Made by a program: the position numbers and the translations under genes
Part shown: positions 26,102 to 35,541 of the stretch, piece by piece
How positions within the stretch are numbered: position 1 is the first letter of the stretch
Layout: each line of letters opens with the position of its first letter
From: Coxiellaceae bacterium
GTDB taxonomy: Bacteria > Pseudomonadota > Gammaproteobacteria > Coxiellales > Coxiellaceae
Reading direction: 5' to 3'
Length of the DNA stretch: 64,000 nucleotides
NCBI GenBank assembly: GCA_029212885.1
Contig: JARGPC010000001.1
Location: 724,647-788,646, forward strand
Notes under the pieces: generated by a model
Database searches by the model: none
Seen by the model: only the letters and a program-made list of their open reading frames with translations
Told to the model about the DNA's origin: nothing

Positions 26102-27784
26102 ATGTTGAATAAATCACAGATTCAAATGAGAGTTATGTTGCGTGATATAGCGCGTATTATAACTTTGCCTATAGCCGAGCAAGCGGCATTTGAAGCGCAG
26201 TATTGCGCAATCGATCCAAATTATAATGCAACGGTTGTGCGCGCACATGAACGCGGAAAGGGGTTAGGTGCCGAAGAGATGGTGCCCTTTGTGGCTTTAG
26301 TGGTTCGTGGAAAGTACGGTCCTCAAATGCAGCAATGGTCTGCTGATCAGTGGCATGACCTATTTGAAGAATTACGCATAATGAACAGTTATGCTGGTGT
26401 CGATGGTGATGGCATGGGTTATATAGGCACTATGCTTTCTTCAGCATTTACTGCTCCTACAACCGAACAAGAACGCCGTTTATTTGTTAGCGATGACATG
26501 GCAGCTTTTTATCGTTTGTTGGTTGAACGCCATACAGCTATCGGTTTGCTTGAGTCGAGCTTTATGACGGGTACTGGTCATGCCGCTATGAAAATCAATA
26601 GTCAAGCCTGGTTAGAGCACTCTTCTGTAGAGCTTTTACCTGCAGATTTTGATCTGATGATTGCTGTGCATAAAGATAACGGTAATGGTGTTGAGGCGTT
26701 GAATGAACACCAGCGTGCGGTATACGATATCTTACGAACAAATTCTCACTTCAAGGTAGGTGATGATGTTGAGAAAACTAAATTAGCGCAGTTAGACGAG
26801 TTGCAACGATTACAGCGGCTAGCTGCATTGCGTTATGCACCAGTGATAAAGTCTATGCAGCAAGAGCACCAGACACTCACCAAATCCATGACTGCATTGC
26901 AGCAATATGCTAATGCATTAATGGATCGTGGTTATTTTAGAGAAGCGGTGAATATTAAGTCTTATGTGGGTGCTATAAGCGGATATTCAAAACACGCTAC
27001 TGAAACCTATACCGCATTGCAGCAGGCAGAGAAAGCATTAGCGAAAGCGAAAGAAGCCGATGAGCCGGCTTGCCAGGTTGAAGTGAATCGTAGACAAGCA
27101 GAGTATAAAGCGGCATATACTAAAATGCATGCGGCTATGAAGGTGTTCCATAAATCCGAACAAGTGCGTGATGTTAACAAGCTTGCGCGGCAGCCACGTA
27201 ATGGCAATCGCAAAACCTTGCAGGTTTTTTTACAAGTGGCGCAAACGTTATCAGTTGTTGGTGGCCTGTATGGTGCCTATCGCCTGGCTAAAGGTAAGCG
27301 TTATGCCTGGTATGATGTGACGAAAAGAAATGGACATAATCGTACACACTCCGCTGATTTGTTAGATAAGGTGCAAAATGCAGCAGAAGCAAATGGTGCC
27401 GTGCAATCGTCTAAATCGTCTCATCCGGCAATCGATGTAATGGCGAAAAATCGACAGCAGTATATCGCAAGACAAACTACTCCCAGGGGTAAATCGCGAT
27501 TGCAGGCGGCAAATGACTTAGAGGCTCAAGTGGCTGACGCGTTAGCGCGCAATGGTCATGTGCCTAATGCAGATGTATCTCCGGCAACAACACCTACATC
27601 GGTTACGACGACTGGTTCACTTAGTTCGGTTGCCGTGTCGAGTGATGGCGGCGGCGGTTATTCCCCTCGTTTTGTTGGTGGTGCGACTCCCAAAAGGGTC
27701 GAAACTGTTGAAGCAAAAACAACTCGTGCAGTCAGTTATGCTGACGCGGTGAGAAATGTTAGGCCTGGTGGTTGTGGCGCGTAA
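26102..27784 (+). CDS. Large helical hypothetical protein, candidate effector
   Basis: A 560-residue protein. ATG at 26102 follows GGGGAGAG; the frame also opens at a TTG 15 bases earlier, without support. Residues 1-200 are a mixed alpha region, residues 225-380 are long helices (for example EKALAKAKEADEPACQVEVN), a hydrophobic stretch near 385-402 (VFLQVAQTLSVVGGLYGAYRLA) could insert into a membrane, and residues 410-560 are Ser/Thr/Pro-rich and likely disordered, ending with a GGCGA tail. No domain recognised. Divergent from the aminotransferase gene. A strong terminator follows. Confidence 0.6.
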   Translation: MLNKSQIQMRVMLRDIARIITLPIAEQAAFEAQYCAIDPNYNATVVRAHERGKGLGAEEMVPFVALVVRGKYGPQMQQWSADQWHDLFEELRIMNSYAGVDGDGMGYIGTMLSSAFTAPTTEQERRLFVSDDMAAFYRLLVERHTAIGLLESSFMTGTGHAAMKINSQAWLEHSSVELLPADFDLMIAVHKDNGNGVEALNEHQRAVYDILRTNSHFKVGDDVEKTKLAQLDELQRLQRLAALRYAPVIKSMQQEHQTLTKSMTALQQYANALMDRGYFREAVNIKSYVGAISGYSKHATETYTALQQAEKALAKAKEADEPACQVEVNRRQAEYKAAYTKMHAAMKVFHKSEQVRDVNKLARQPRNGNRKTLQVFLQVAQTLSVVGGLYGAYRLAKGKRYAWYDVTKRNGHNRTHSADLLDKVQNAAEANGAVQSSKSSHPAIDVMAKNRQQYIARQTTPRGKSRLQAANDLEAQVADALARNGHVPNADVSPATTPTSVTTTGSLSSVAVSSDGGGGYSPRFVGGATPKRVETVEAKTTRAVSYADAVRNVRPGGCGA

Positions 27785-27826
27785 GTCACTGTTAGCTTTC
27801 CAGATTTAATCTAATCGACTACACTA

Positions 27827-27852
27827 ATGCCTCCTACACGGAGGCATTTTTT
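27827..27852 (+). terminator. Rho-independent terminator that also contains the acs ribosome site
   Basis: ATGCCTCC (27827-27834) pairs perfectly with GGAGGCAT (27840-27847) over a 5-base loop, followed by a run of six T to 27852. It ends transcripts of the 26102-27784 gene. The GGAGG of the right arm is also the only good ribosome site for the acs ATG at 27853, so read-through transcripts would have that site sequestered. Confidence 0.8.
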
Positions 27853-29754
27853 ATGGATGAAGGTGAAAAAGCTAATAAGACTGGATGTCGGATCGAGTCC
27901 GGCATGACAGGCGCTGGATACCAGTATTCTATCGAACACCCTGATGACTTTTGGCGCGAGGTGGCGCAGCGATTGGATTGGGTTGAACCTTTTATTACGT
28001 CATTTAGTGGTGATATGGCACAGGGTGATATTCGTTGGTTTGAGCAAGGTAAGATCAATGTGACGTTAAACTGCATTGATCGTCACTTAGCAAAGCATGG
28101 TGATAAAACTGCCATCTTATGGGTCGGTGATGAGCCGGGGGTGGAGCGCCGTATCTCGTTTAATCAGCTGTATGCATCTGTTTGTCGTTTTGCCAATTTA
28201 TTAAAGTCACGTGGTATTAAAAAAGGCGATCGTGTTTGTATTTATATGCCGATGATCCCTGAATCCGCTTTTGCGATGTTGGCTTGTGCGCGCATTGGTG
28301 CGATTCATTCAGTGGTGTTTGCGGGTTTCTCAGCGGATGCATTAAAGAATCGCATCTTAGATGCGGATTGCCATTGTGTGATTACAGCGGATGTTGGTAA
28401 ACGCGGTGGTAAAACAGTTGCTATTAAAACAGCAGTTGACCAAGCGTTGCAGGATTGTAGCAACGTGCACAGTGTGATTGTGATTAAACAAGCAGAGCAG
28501 TGCGAGTGGGTCGCCGATAGGGATGTTGATTACCATCAAGCGGTGCAGCAAATGGAGGCGGATTGCCCGCCTGAAGTAATGGATGCGGAAGATCCACTAT
28601 TTATATTATATACCTCGGGTTCAACTGGTAAGCCTAAAGGTGTGCTGCATACCACGGCGGGTTACTTATTATATGCCAGCTTTACGCATCAAGAGATTTT
28701 TGATCTTAAAGACGATGATGTGTATTGGTGCACGGCGGATGTTGGCTGGATTACTGGCCATTCCTATATAGTGTATGGGCCACTCTGTAATGCCACAACG
28801 ACACTGATGTTTGAAGGGGTGCCAACCTATCCAACCCCCGAGCGTTGTTGGCAAATCGTGGATGAATACCACGTAAGTATTTTTTACACGGCGCCGACAG
28901 CGATTCGGGCATTAATGTGCTCGGGTGATCAACCGTTGCAATCAACTCAGCGCGATAGTTTGCGTATATTAGGTACCGTGGGCGAACCGATTAATCCTGA
29001 GGCATGGCAGTGGTACCATGATAAGGTGGGCAAAAAGCGCTGCCGTGTTATTGACACTTGGTGGCAAACTGAAACCGGCGGTGCAATGATTGTGCCGATG
29101 ACTGATGAGACGATCCCTGGCGCGGCGATGAACCCCTTTTACGGCATTGAAGTTGGCTTGGTGGATAGTGAGGGAGCAGAGCTGAGTGAAGCAGCAGCCG
29201 GGTATTTGGTAGTAAAGGAGCCGTGGCCGGGGATGATGCGATCGGTGTATGGTGATCATCAACGGTTTATTGATACTTACCTCACCCAATTTCCAGGTTT
29301 TTACTGCACGGGTGATGGTGCTAAAAGAGATGAGCAGGGCAATTATACGATCACGGGTCGTGTTGATGATGTATTGAATGTGTCAGGTCATCGATTGGGT
29401 ACTGCTGAAATTGAAAGTGCTTTGGTGTTACAACCCGAGGTAGCGGAAGCAGCTGTCGTTGGCTTTCCGCATGATATCAAAGGTGAAGGTATTTATGCTT
29501 ATGTCACCTTGATGCAAGGACAAGTTGCTGATGAGGAATTGCAACGGCAGTTAGTGCAAGCGGTGCGCAAGGAGATTGGCCCAATTGCTACTATTGATCA
29601 TATCCATTTCACTGATGCATTGCCTAAAACCCGTTCAGGCAAAATCATGCGTCGGATATTGCGTAAGATTGCTGCAGGGCAGCCGGATGAAATTGGTGAT
29701 ACGTCGACTTTGGCAAATCCCGAGTGTATAGAGGAATTGTTGCCCCCCGGATAG
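27853..29754 (+). CDS. acs: Acetyl-CoA synthetase (AMP-forming)
   Basis: A 633-residue ANL-superfamily ligase. From [19 protein letters not shown] on it follows Acs closely: [16 protein letters not shown] (P-loop), [18 protein letters not shown]-type region as [40 protein letters not shown] and, near the end, [10 protein letters not shown] with the catalytic Lys. It makes acetyl-CoA from acetate, CoA and ATP via acetyl-AMP. The first 28 residues are unusual: a dispersed repeat (27883-27909) is read in frame as CRIESGMTG. Start alternatives are ATG 27853 (GGAGG upstream) and ATG 27904 (inside the repeat, no ribosome site); I prefer 27853. Confidence 0.9.
   Translation: MDEGEKANKTGCRIESGMTGAGYQYSIEHPDDFWREVAQRLDWVEPFITSFSGDMAQGDIRWFEQGKINVTLNCIDRHLAKHGDKTAILWVGDEPGVERRISFNQLYASVCRFANLLKSRGIKKGDRVCIYMPMIPESAFAMLACARIGAIHSVVFAGFSADALKNRILDADCHCVITADVGKRGGKTVAIKTAVDQALQDCSNVHSVIVIKQAEQCEWVADRDVDYHQAVQQMEADCPPEVMDAEDPLFILYTSGSTGKPKGVLHTTAGYLLYASFTHQEIFDLKDDDVYWCTADVGWITGHSYIVYGPLCNATTTLMFEGVPTYPTPERCWQIVDEYHVSIFYTAPTAIRALMCSGDQPLQSTQRDSLRILGTVGEPINPEAWQWYHDKVGKKRCRVIDTWWQTETGGAMIVPMTDETIPGAAMNPFYGIEVGLVDSEGAELSEAAAGYLVVKEPWPGMMRSVYGDHQRFIDTYLTQFPGFYCTGDGAKRDEQGNYTITGRVDDVLNVSGHRLGTAEIESALVLQPEVAEAAVVGFPHDIKGEGIYAYVTLMQGQVADEELQRQLVQAVRKEIGPIATIDHIHFTDALPKTRSGKIMRRILRKIAAGQPDEIGDTSTLANPECIEELLPPG
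27883..27909 (+). repeat. Dispersed palindromic repeat copy inside the acs coding region
   Basis: The sequence follows the pattern GGAT-N-CCGG ... CCGG-N-ATGACA shared with copies at 48243-48270 (reverse), 62321-62348 and 63933-63960, with several substitutions. It is read as part of the Acs N-terminus without breaking the frame. Confidence 0.6.
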
Positions 29755-29841
29755 TCTTACAGGCTCACGGTGTCACATATAGGCCGGAAGGAGCGTGTAA
29801 CCTTATTGTTTACAGGCCAGAGTTTGCTGTGTTAGATATGG

Positions 29842-29871
29842 ATGACAACTAACCCCAAGCTTAGTTACAAT
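29842..29871 (+). promoter_or_regulatory. Sigma-70-like promoter for the RND efflux operon
   Basis: ATGACA (29842-29847) and TACAAT (29866-29871) are separated by 18 bp, about 30 bp ahead of the gene start at 29903. Five of six and five of six bases match the consensus. Predicted by eye only. Confidence 0.5.
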
Positions 29872-29902
29872 AGAATCACTATCACCAAGGATCAGGGCCC
29901 AC

Positions 29903-30958
29903 ATGCGTAAACGGATTATCATCGCTATTGTTGTTTTTATCGTCATTGTGATCATTGCAGTGGTGGCCTTTTTATTTTGGCGAGCAATGGAGCCTAAGCC
30001 TGCCTCCCCTCGAGCCCCGATTAGTGTTACTACGACGGTAGCAAAAAAGAGTGCTTGGCCGAGCGAAATAAAAGTGATTGGTCATATTTCAGCATTACAT
30101 GGCATTATGCTTAAATCCGATTATGCGGGATATTTGACCAAGGTGTATGTTAAGTCAGGTCAACGCGTAAAAGCGGGCCAGCCATTGTATCAAGTTAACC
30201 CGCGTGGATTAGCAAAACAATTAGATGCTGCTGCTGCGCAAATGGCGCGTTTGAAGTTTGATTATGAAGAAGCGCAGAAATTATATGCAGACAATGTGGT
30301 GTCCGAAAATCGCTTAGTGGCTGCTCGAAATGATTATAAGGCTGCAGTAGCTGATTATAACAAAGTCGATAAAGTGTTGGCGTTGACTTTAGTGACGGCA
30401 CCCTTTGATGGCACGGTGGGTTTGCGCATTTTGCATTTGGGGGACTATGTGCCAGAAGGTGGTAACTTAGTTAGCATGCAAATGCATAATAAGTACTATG
30501 TCGAGTTTCAGTTACCGAGTAATTTTGTCAATATATTAAAAGTAGGTCAGGTGGTGACCTTTACTTCAAAAGCACTACCTAGTAAAACCTTTAATGCAAA
30601 AATATACGCTGTCAATAATCGTATAGATCCATCCACTGATTTATTGGGTGCACGGGCGATGATTAATGATCCGACAGAGCAGGTGATGACAGGCTTGGTA
30701 GTGAAGGTATTAGTTAAATATAATTTGGCTCAAAAGGCGATTGTTATACCGCAGGATTCCTTGGTGTTTACCCTAACAGGGCCAACAGTATTTATTGTAA
30801 ATCACAATCGTGTCAAACAAATGCCTGTAACTTCTGGTGACTTGCGTAACGGAATGGTAGCTATTTTAAAAGGGGTAAAAGTCGGCGATGTGATAGTAAC
30901 CTCCGGCGGCTTTAAGTTAAAACAAGGCAGCGTAGTTCGTGAAGAGAGCAGCCCATGA
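29903..30958 (+). CDS. RND efflux periplasmic adaptor (membrane fusion protein)
   Basis: A 351-residue HlyD/AcrA-type adaptor. A membrane anchor at residues 5-28, then a lipoyl half (KSDYAGYLTKVYVKSGQRVKAGQPLYQV), a short helical hairpin (residues 95-140, with LYADNVVSENRL), the second lipoyl half (VTAPFDGTVGLR), a beta-barrel and a membrane-proximal domain ending TSGGFKLKQGSVV. There is no lipobox, so it is anchored by the N-terminal helix. Its stop overlaps the ATG of the pump gene (ATGA). It links the pump to an outer-membrane channel that is not coded here. Confidence 0.88.
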   Translation: MRKRIIIAIVVFIVIVIIAVVAFLFWRAMEPKPASPRAPISVTTTVAKKSAWPSEIKVIGHISALHGIMLKSDYAGYLTKVYVKSGQRVKAGQPLYQVNPRGLAKQLDAAAAQMARLKFDYEEAQKLYADNVVSENRLVAARNDYKAAVADYNKVDKVLALTLVTAPFDGTVGLRILHLGDYVPEGGNLVSMQMHNKYYVEFQLPSNFVNILKVGQVVTFTSKALPSKTFNAKIYAVNNRIDPSTDLLGARAMINDPTEQVMTGLVVKVLVKYNLAQKAIVIPQDSLVFTLTGPTVFIVNHNRVKQMPVTSGDLRNGMVAILKGVKVGDVIVTSGGFKLKQGSVVREESSP

Positions 30959-33900
30959 AGTTTACTGATACCTTTATCCAAAAGCCTGTGTTAGCCATTG
31001 TGTTAACGATAGCTGTATTGATGATTGGTACATTGTGCTATCTGAAGTTACCACTGCGTGAATTTCCTGTTATTAATTTACCAATTATTACTATTACTAC
31101 GAACTATCCTGGTGCCAGCCCTTCGACAATGGAAGGTTATATTTCTAACCCGATTGAGAACTCATTAACCGGTGTGCAAGGCATCGATTATATTAGTACG
31201 CAAAACGAACAAGGCTATAGCATTATTACCGTCTGGCTGAATATCAATCAAAATATCAATGATGCTATGACGGAAATCATGAGTCGTGTTAGTTCTGTAT
31301 CATGGAAGTTTCCGCCAGGTACACTAACTCCAGCTATTGTACGCACGACCAAAGGAACGTCGGTATTTTTTGCTGCGATAGGCAGTGATACGTTGTCGAT
31401 AGAACAAATCAGTGATTATTTTCGACGGATCTTGCAACCGCAATTTTCGGGCCTGCCCGGCGTGATGAATTTATTTGTCCAAGGTGAGCGCGATTATGCC
31501 ATGCGATTATGGTTTGATCCGAAAAAGTTAGTTCGTTATGACATGACAATGCCGGAAGTCATTAATGCCGTATCTGCTAATAGCTTGCAAACGGCGGTAG
31601 GTCAGTTAAAAAATACAGTAGCTCAATATACGCTGTCGATTAATAGCAGCATTAATACTGCTCAGGGCTATAACGATTTGGTCGTGAAGTCAGTCAAAGG
31701 CCAAAATATTAAGCTGGGTGATGTTGGACATGCGGCTTATGGCACACGCTTTGATAACGCCGATTTCATCGTGCCAGGCTTTAAAAATGTGATGGTGTTT
31801 GGCTTGATTCCAAATCCCAAGGCGAACAGTATAGCGCTGACCAGTAAGGGGTTAGCATTATTGAAAAAAATTGGTGCAAAAATGCCGCCTGGTTTGCATA
31901 CGCGAGTGATTTGGAACACAACTACATTTAGTGTTGATGCTATTAAGTTAGTGTTTTCGACGGTATGGCTGGCGATTGGTTGTGTAGTGGTAGTGATATT
32001 TTTATTTTTAGGTTCAGTACGATCGCTGTTTATTCCTATATTAGTAATTCCTTGCTCGTTGATCGGCACCTGTATATTAATGACATTGCTCGGGTTTAGT
32101 TTAAACACAATTACATTGCTGGCGTTTGTATTGGCTATTGGTTTAGTGGTTGATGATGCCATTGTTGTGGTGGAAAATATTCATCGTAACATGGCCATGG
32201 GTATCGGTCGCATGCGTGCCGCTATTAAAGGCACGCGTGAGATTAATAATTCAGTGGTGACCATGACGCTGGTGGTTATCGTTGTAATTGTGCCTATAGG
32301 ATTTTCTGGTGGTTTAACGGGTGCCCTATTTAAAGAGTTTGCATTTACTCTAGCTTCAACGGTATTTTTGTCGATGGTGTTTGCGCTCACGCTAACCCCT
32401 ATGCTGGCAGCGCGCACGATGGCAGTTAGTAATAACCCTAAAGCATTATCGAATCGAATCGAACAATTTGTTGAGTATTTTTCAGAAGGATATCGTCAGT
32501 TACTAAAGAATATTTTGCATTTGCGTTATTTTGCTATTGTTTTAATTGTGGGTCTAATGACTTATTGCGGCTGGTTATTAACTATCATTCCTTCAGAGTT
32601 AGTGCCGGATGAGAATCAGGGTGTAATTTTAGTGAATGGCATGGCGCCCACGTCAGCCAGTATTGGCTATATGAATAAGCATGCGAGACAGATTGGTAAG
32701 GTGTTTGACACAGTTAAAGAGCGGAGAGACTGGGGGGTGGTAACTGGTTTTGGTGGAAATTATATTCAAAATCTCGGTTTTGTTATTTTGCGTCCACACC
32801 AGCCGGGTGATTTAACTGAAAGCCAATTGATTCCCATTGTGCGTAAAAAGGTGGCGAAAATTCCTGGCTTGCGTGCGTTTGCATTTAACCGTCCCGCATT
32901 AGCGGATGTGACAGGTTTTGATGCGCCAGTGCAATTTGTTATTCAAACTACGGGCACCTACGATGGTTTAGATAAGGTTGTGCACGAGATGGAGGCAGCT
33001 GCGAAGCAAAATCCTAACTTATTAAATGTTGATACGGATTTGCGGATCAATAAGCCGTCAGTAGATATTACTATAGATCGAATGCGTGCCGGTACTGTAG
33101 GTGTCTCGATTGAGCAGATCACTAATACGCTAGAGTATTTATTTGCTAAGCCGATTATTGGTTGGTACGACAATACGGGTCAAAGTTATCCAGTGATACC
33201 ACAGGTGTATGATGCATTGCGTATTCAACCTAATCAGCTGCAGGACATTTATGTGCGTACTATTAGTGGCGATTTGGCGCCGATTTCGAGTCTGCTGCAT
33301 TATAAAACAGTGGTGATGCCGCAGAAACTAAATCATTTTCAAAAAGTGCGCTCCGCAACTATCACGGCTCAGCTCGCGCAAGGGTATACCATTGGGCAAG
33401 CGTTGCACTATTTGATTAAAAAAGCCGATAAGATTTTGCCGAATAATATGACTTATGACTTTGCTAGCACTTCACGTCAGTATGTCCAGTCCGAGGGTAA
33501 ATTAGCCGTTATCTTTATGATTGCTTTAGCAGCGATATATTTATTGTTAGTCATTAAGTTTAATAGTTTTGTTGAGCCATTGGTGGTAATGCTATGTGTG
33601 CCATTGTCATCGGCTGGTGCGTTAACGGCGATGTTTATTACTGGAAATACCTTAAATATATTTACTGAAATTGGTTTGGTGATGCTGGTTGGGCTTATTA
33701 GTAAGCACGGAATTTTGATTATTAACTTTGCGCAAGAGCAGCAGCTCGAAGGTGAGTCGATTGTTAGTTCAGTGCTAGACGCTGCTAAAATTCGTTTGCG
33801 TCCAGTGTTAATGACAACTTTCGCTATGGTGTTTGGTGCTGTTCCTCTCGTATTGTCCAGTGGTGCAGGCAGTGAAAACTTGAAAGCTATTGGTTGGGTT

Positions 33901-34005
33901 ATCATCGGTGGATTATCATTTGGTTCCTTAATGACACTGTTTGTAGTGCCTTGTATGTATTGTATTTTAGTAAGAAAGCCTCAGCGTGTTATCTCGACAA
34001 TTTAA
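30955..34005 (+). CDS. RND multidrug efflux permease (HAE1 type)
   Basis: A 1016-residue inner-membrane pump with the RND layout: helix 1, large periplasmic loop, helices 2-7, second loop, helices 8-12. The first loop starts with YPGASPSTMEGYISNPIE; helix 4 has GLVVDDAIVVVENIHRN with the paired Asp of the proton relay; helix 10 has GLISKHGILIINFA with the relay Lys. This is the hydrophobe/amphiphile exporter group (AcrB/MexB), closer to the single-operon adaptor-pump pairs without a TolC gene. It exports drugs or amphiphiles using the proton gradient; the substrate is not predictable. Confidence 0.9.
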   Translation: MKFTDTFIQKPVLAIVLTIAVLMIGTLCYLKLPLREFPVINLPIITITTNYPGASPSTMEGYISNPIENSLTGVQGIDYISTQNEQGYSIITVWLNINQNINDAMTEIMSRVSSVSWKFPPGTLTPAIVRTTKGTSVFFAAIGSDTLSIEQISDYFRRILQPQFSGLPGVMNLFVQGERDYAMRLWFDPKKLVRYDMTMPEVINAVSANSLQTAVGQLKNTVAQYTLSINSSINTAQGYNDLVVKSVKGQNIKLGDVGHAAYGTRFDNADFIVPGFKNVMVFGLIPNPKANSIALTSKGLALLKKIGAKMPPGLHTRVIWNTTTFSVDAIKLVFSTVWLAIGCVVVVIFLFLGSVRSLFIPILVIPCSLIGTCILMTLLGFSLNTITLLAFVLAIGLVVDDAIVVVENIHRNMAMGIGRMRAAIKGTREINNSVVTMTLVVIVVIVPIGFSGGLTGALFKEFAFTLASTVFLSMVFALTLTPMLAARTMAVSNNPKALSNRIEQFVEYFSEGYRQLLKNILHLRYFAIVLIVGLMTYCGWLLTIIPSELVPDENQGVILVNGMAPTSASIGYMNKHARQIGKVFDTVKERRDWGVVTGFGGNYIQNLGFVILRPHQPGDLTESQLIPIVRKKVAKIPGLRAFAFNRPALADVTGFDAPVQFVIQTTGTYDGLDKVVHEMEAAAKQNPNLLNVDTDLRINKPSVDITIDRMRAGTVGVSIEQITNTLEYLFAKPIIGWYDNTGQSYPVIPQVYDALRIQPNQLQDIYVRTISGDLAPISSLLHYKTVVMPQKLNHFQKVRSATITAQLAQGYTIGQALHYLIKKADKILPNNMTYDFASTSRQYVQSEGKLAVIFMIALAAIYLLLVIKFNSFVEPLVVMLCVPLSSAGALTAMFITGNTLNIFTEIGLVMLVGLISKHGILIINFAQEQQLEGESIVSSVLDAAKIRLRPVLMTTFAMVFGAVPLVLSSGAGSENLKAIGWVIIGGLSFGSLMTLFVVPCMYCILVRKPQRVISTI

Positions 34006-34071
34006 CGAAAAAAATAGACTATAATGAAACGGTATAAAATTTCATATTGTATATTATGTTGGAGAGAAGTG

Positions 34072-34446
34072 ATGAAAGTAACACATGATTTTGATCATAT
34101 GCCAGGTGCATTATATTGTAAGGACTTAGATGGTCGCTACACTTGGGTTAACCAAGGGCTATTAGATATATTGCGTTTTGAAATGGATGATGTGATTGGT
34201 AAAGATGATTGGGAAGTGATTAAAGAGCCAGAGGAAGTAGAGCATATTAAAGCAATGGATAAGGAAGTGATTGATCGTCAAGAACTGTTAACATGCATAG
34301 AGACAGTTCATACCGATGGCAAGGAAAAGCAATTTCTTACCTATAAGTCGCCCTTACGTGATGAGCACGGTGAGATTATTGGCATACAGGGTTGTACGTT
34401 ACCGCTTGAGCCTGAGCATTTCTCTGATTTAAGAGGTTTTTTATAA
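34072..34446 (+). CDS. Stand-alone PAS-domain protein
   Basis: A 124-residue protein that is almost entirely one PAS fold: ALYCKDLDGRYTWVNQGLLD, then DDVIGKDDWEVI and the closing strands with HGEIIGIQGCTLPL. I start at ATG 34072, preceded by TTGGAGAGA; the frame is open to 34024 but without support. No output domain is attached, so it could act through another protein or bind a ligand or cofactor. It follows the efflux pump gene by 66 bp and has its own terminator. Confidence 0.75.
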   Translation: MKVTHDFDHMPGALYCKDLDGRYTWVNQGLLDILRFEMDDVIGKDDWEVIKEPEEVEHIKAMDKEVIDRQELLTCIETVHTDGKEKQFLTYKSPLRDEHGEIIGIQGCTLPLEPEHFSDLRGFL

Positions 34447-34463
34447 GCTACGAGTCTATTTGA

Positions 34464-34503
34464 TAAAAAAAGCCTGGCTATGTTAAGTAGCCGGGCTTTT
34501 TTA
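34464..34503 (+). terminator. Rho-independent terminator after the PAS gene
   Basis: GCCTGGCTA (34472-34480) pairs with TAGCCGGGC (34488-34496) with one G-T pair over a 7-base loop, flanked by A-run and a T-run of about seven. The A/T flanks make it usable in both directions. Confidence 0.85.
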
Positions 34504-34633
34504 TAGTTGCTTCTGATTAGCCTTACGCATGGGTGGGTAAGGGGGTATAGCCGGCTTTTTAGGTTGTGCGATATTGGTACAATTGATATAGTGCACACCG
34601 AGATTGTGTGTAATCCGCATTAGAGGCGTTCAG

Positions 34634-35446
34634 ATGAAAAAACTAATCCTGCTGTTGTCATTTTCGATATTATTCGCCGCAACCGCGCAAGCGGCCACTT
34701 GGGGCGTTGGGCTTAAATCATCAGAGCATGCGTTTAAGATTGGCCATGAGGCGAATGGCAGAGGATTATATCTGTGTCGCGCCCAATATATGGGCAGTGA
34801 GCAGCCGGGTAAAACTTGGCACGGGTATGATAAGTGCAATATTCCATTTGGCGGCCGTGAGATTGAAGCGACAGATTATTCGATTTATTTGCAAAGTTAT
34901 AAGGAAGGTCATTGGGTTCGTGGTGGTCATGGTATTCCAGAAGGTGCGATGAAAGTGGGCCGAGACCTTAAGGGTCCAACTTTGTATTTATGCCGTGCTT
35001 ATTTTGAGGGCGGTATTCAGCCGGGTAAAACCTGGCGCGGTTATAACAAGTGCAATGTGCCTTATGCAGGCAAAGAAATTTATGTACAACGCTTTGATAT
35101 CTACCAGTTAAATGGGGCACCAAGCAATAAGCCGGGTCGACATCACCGTCATCACCGCCCTCGTCATAATAGCCGTGCTTGCCTGAGTGATAATTTTGGT
35201 AACCAGGCCTGTGGTTATGGTTGCGTTAAGAGCATCAAAGGTGTGAAGTGTGCTTCACGTCGTGGTCAGGCTTGCCTGGCTGATGACTTCGGTAATATTT
35301 CTTGTGGTTTTAATTGTGTTAAGACCATTAAGGGTGTGTTCTGTGCCAGTCACCGCAATGATAACTGTGTTAGCAATGCCTTTGGTGATGTGCGATGCGG
35401 TAAGAATTGTTCAGTGAATAATTTTGGGCAATTTCAGTGCGGTTAG
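34634..35446 (+). CDS. Secreted DM9/DUF3421 repeat protein with Cys-rich tail (lectin-like)
   Basis: A 270-residue protein. ATG at 34634 follows AGAGGC; a signal peptide of about 20 residues ends AQAA. Two DM9 repeats follow (LYLCRAQYMGSEQPGKTWHG and LYLCRAYFEGGIQPGKTWRG, each with a KCN...GG/AGKE strand). A His/Arg-rich linker (HHRHHRPRHN) leads to three Cys repeats of about 30 residues (CLSDNFGNQACGYGC, CLADDFGNISCGFNC, CVSNAFGDVRCGKNC). DM9 domains in invertebrates bind mannose-type glycans. A secreted glycan-binding role is inference; the His-rich linker could bind metal. Confidence 0.75.
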   Translation: MKKLILLLSFSILFAATAQAATWGVGLKSSEHAFKIGHEANGRGLYLCRAQYMGSEQPGKTWHGYDKCNIPFGGREIEATDYSIYLQSYKEGHWVRGGHGIPEGAMKVGRDLKGPTLYLCRAYFEGGIQPGKTWRGYNKCNVPYAGKEIYVQRFDIYQLNGAPSNKPGRHHRHHRPRHNSRACLSDNFGNQACGYGCVKSIKGVKCASRRGQACLADDFGNISCGFNCVKTIKGVFCASHRNDNCVSNAFGDVRCGKNCSVNNFGQFQCG

Positions 35447-35541
35447 GCTCTGTTGGCATCTATAAAGTATTTGGCGATTGTGGTTAAACCAGCTACACTA
35501 CGCCGCGTATGTCACTTTTAACAACTGCCAAGGACAGCCTG

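Noticed and set aside
25933..26103. N-terminal 57-residue hydrophobic extension of the aminotransferase
   Set aside because: The GTG at 25932 has a strong ribosome site and a family-typical start; the extension covers the divergent promoter region.
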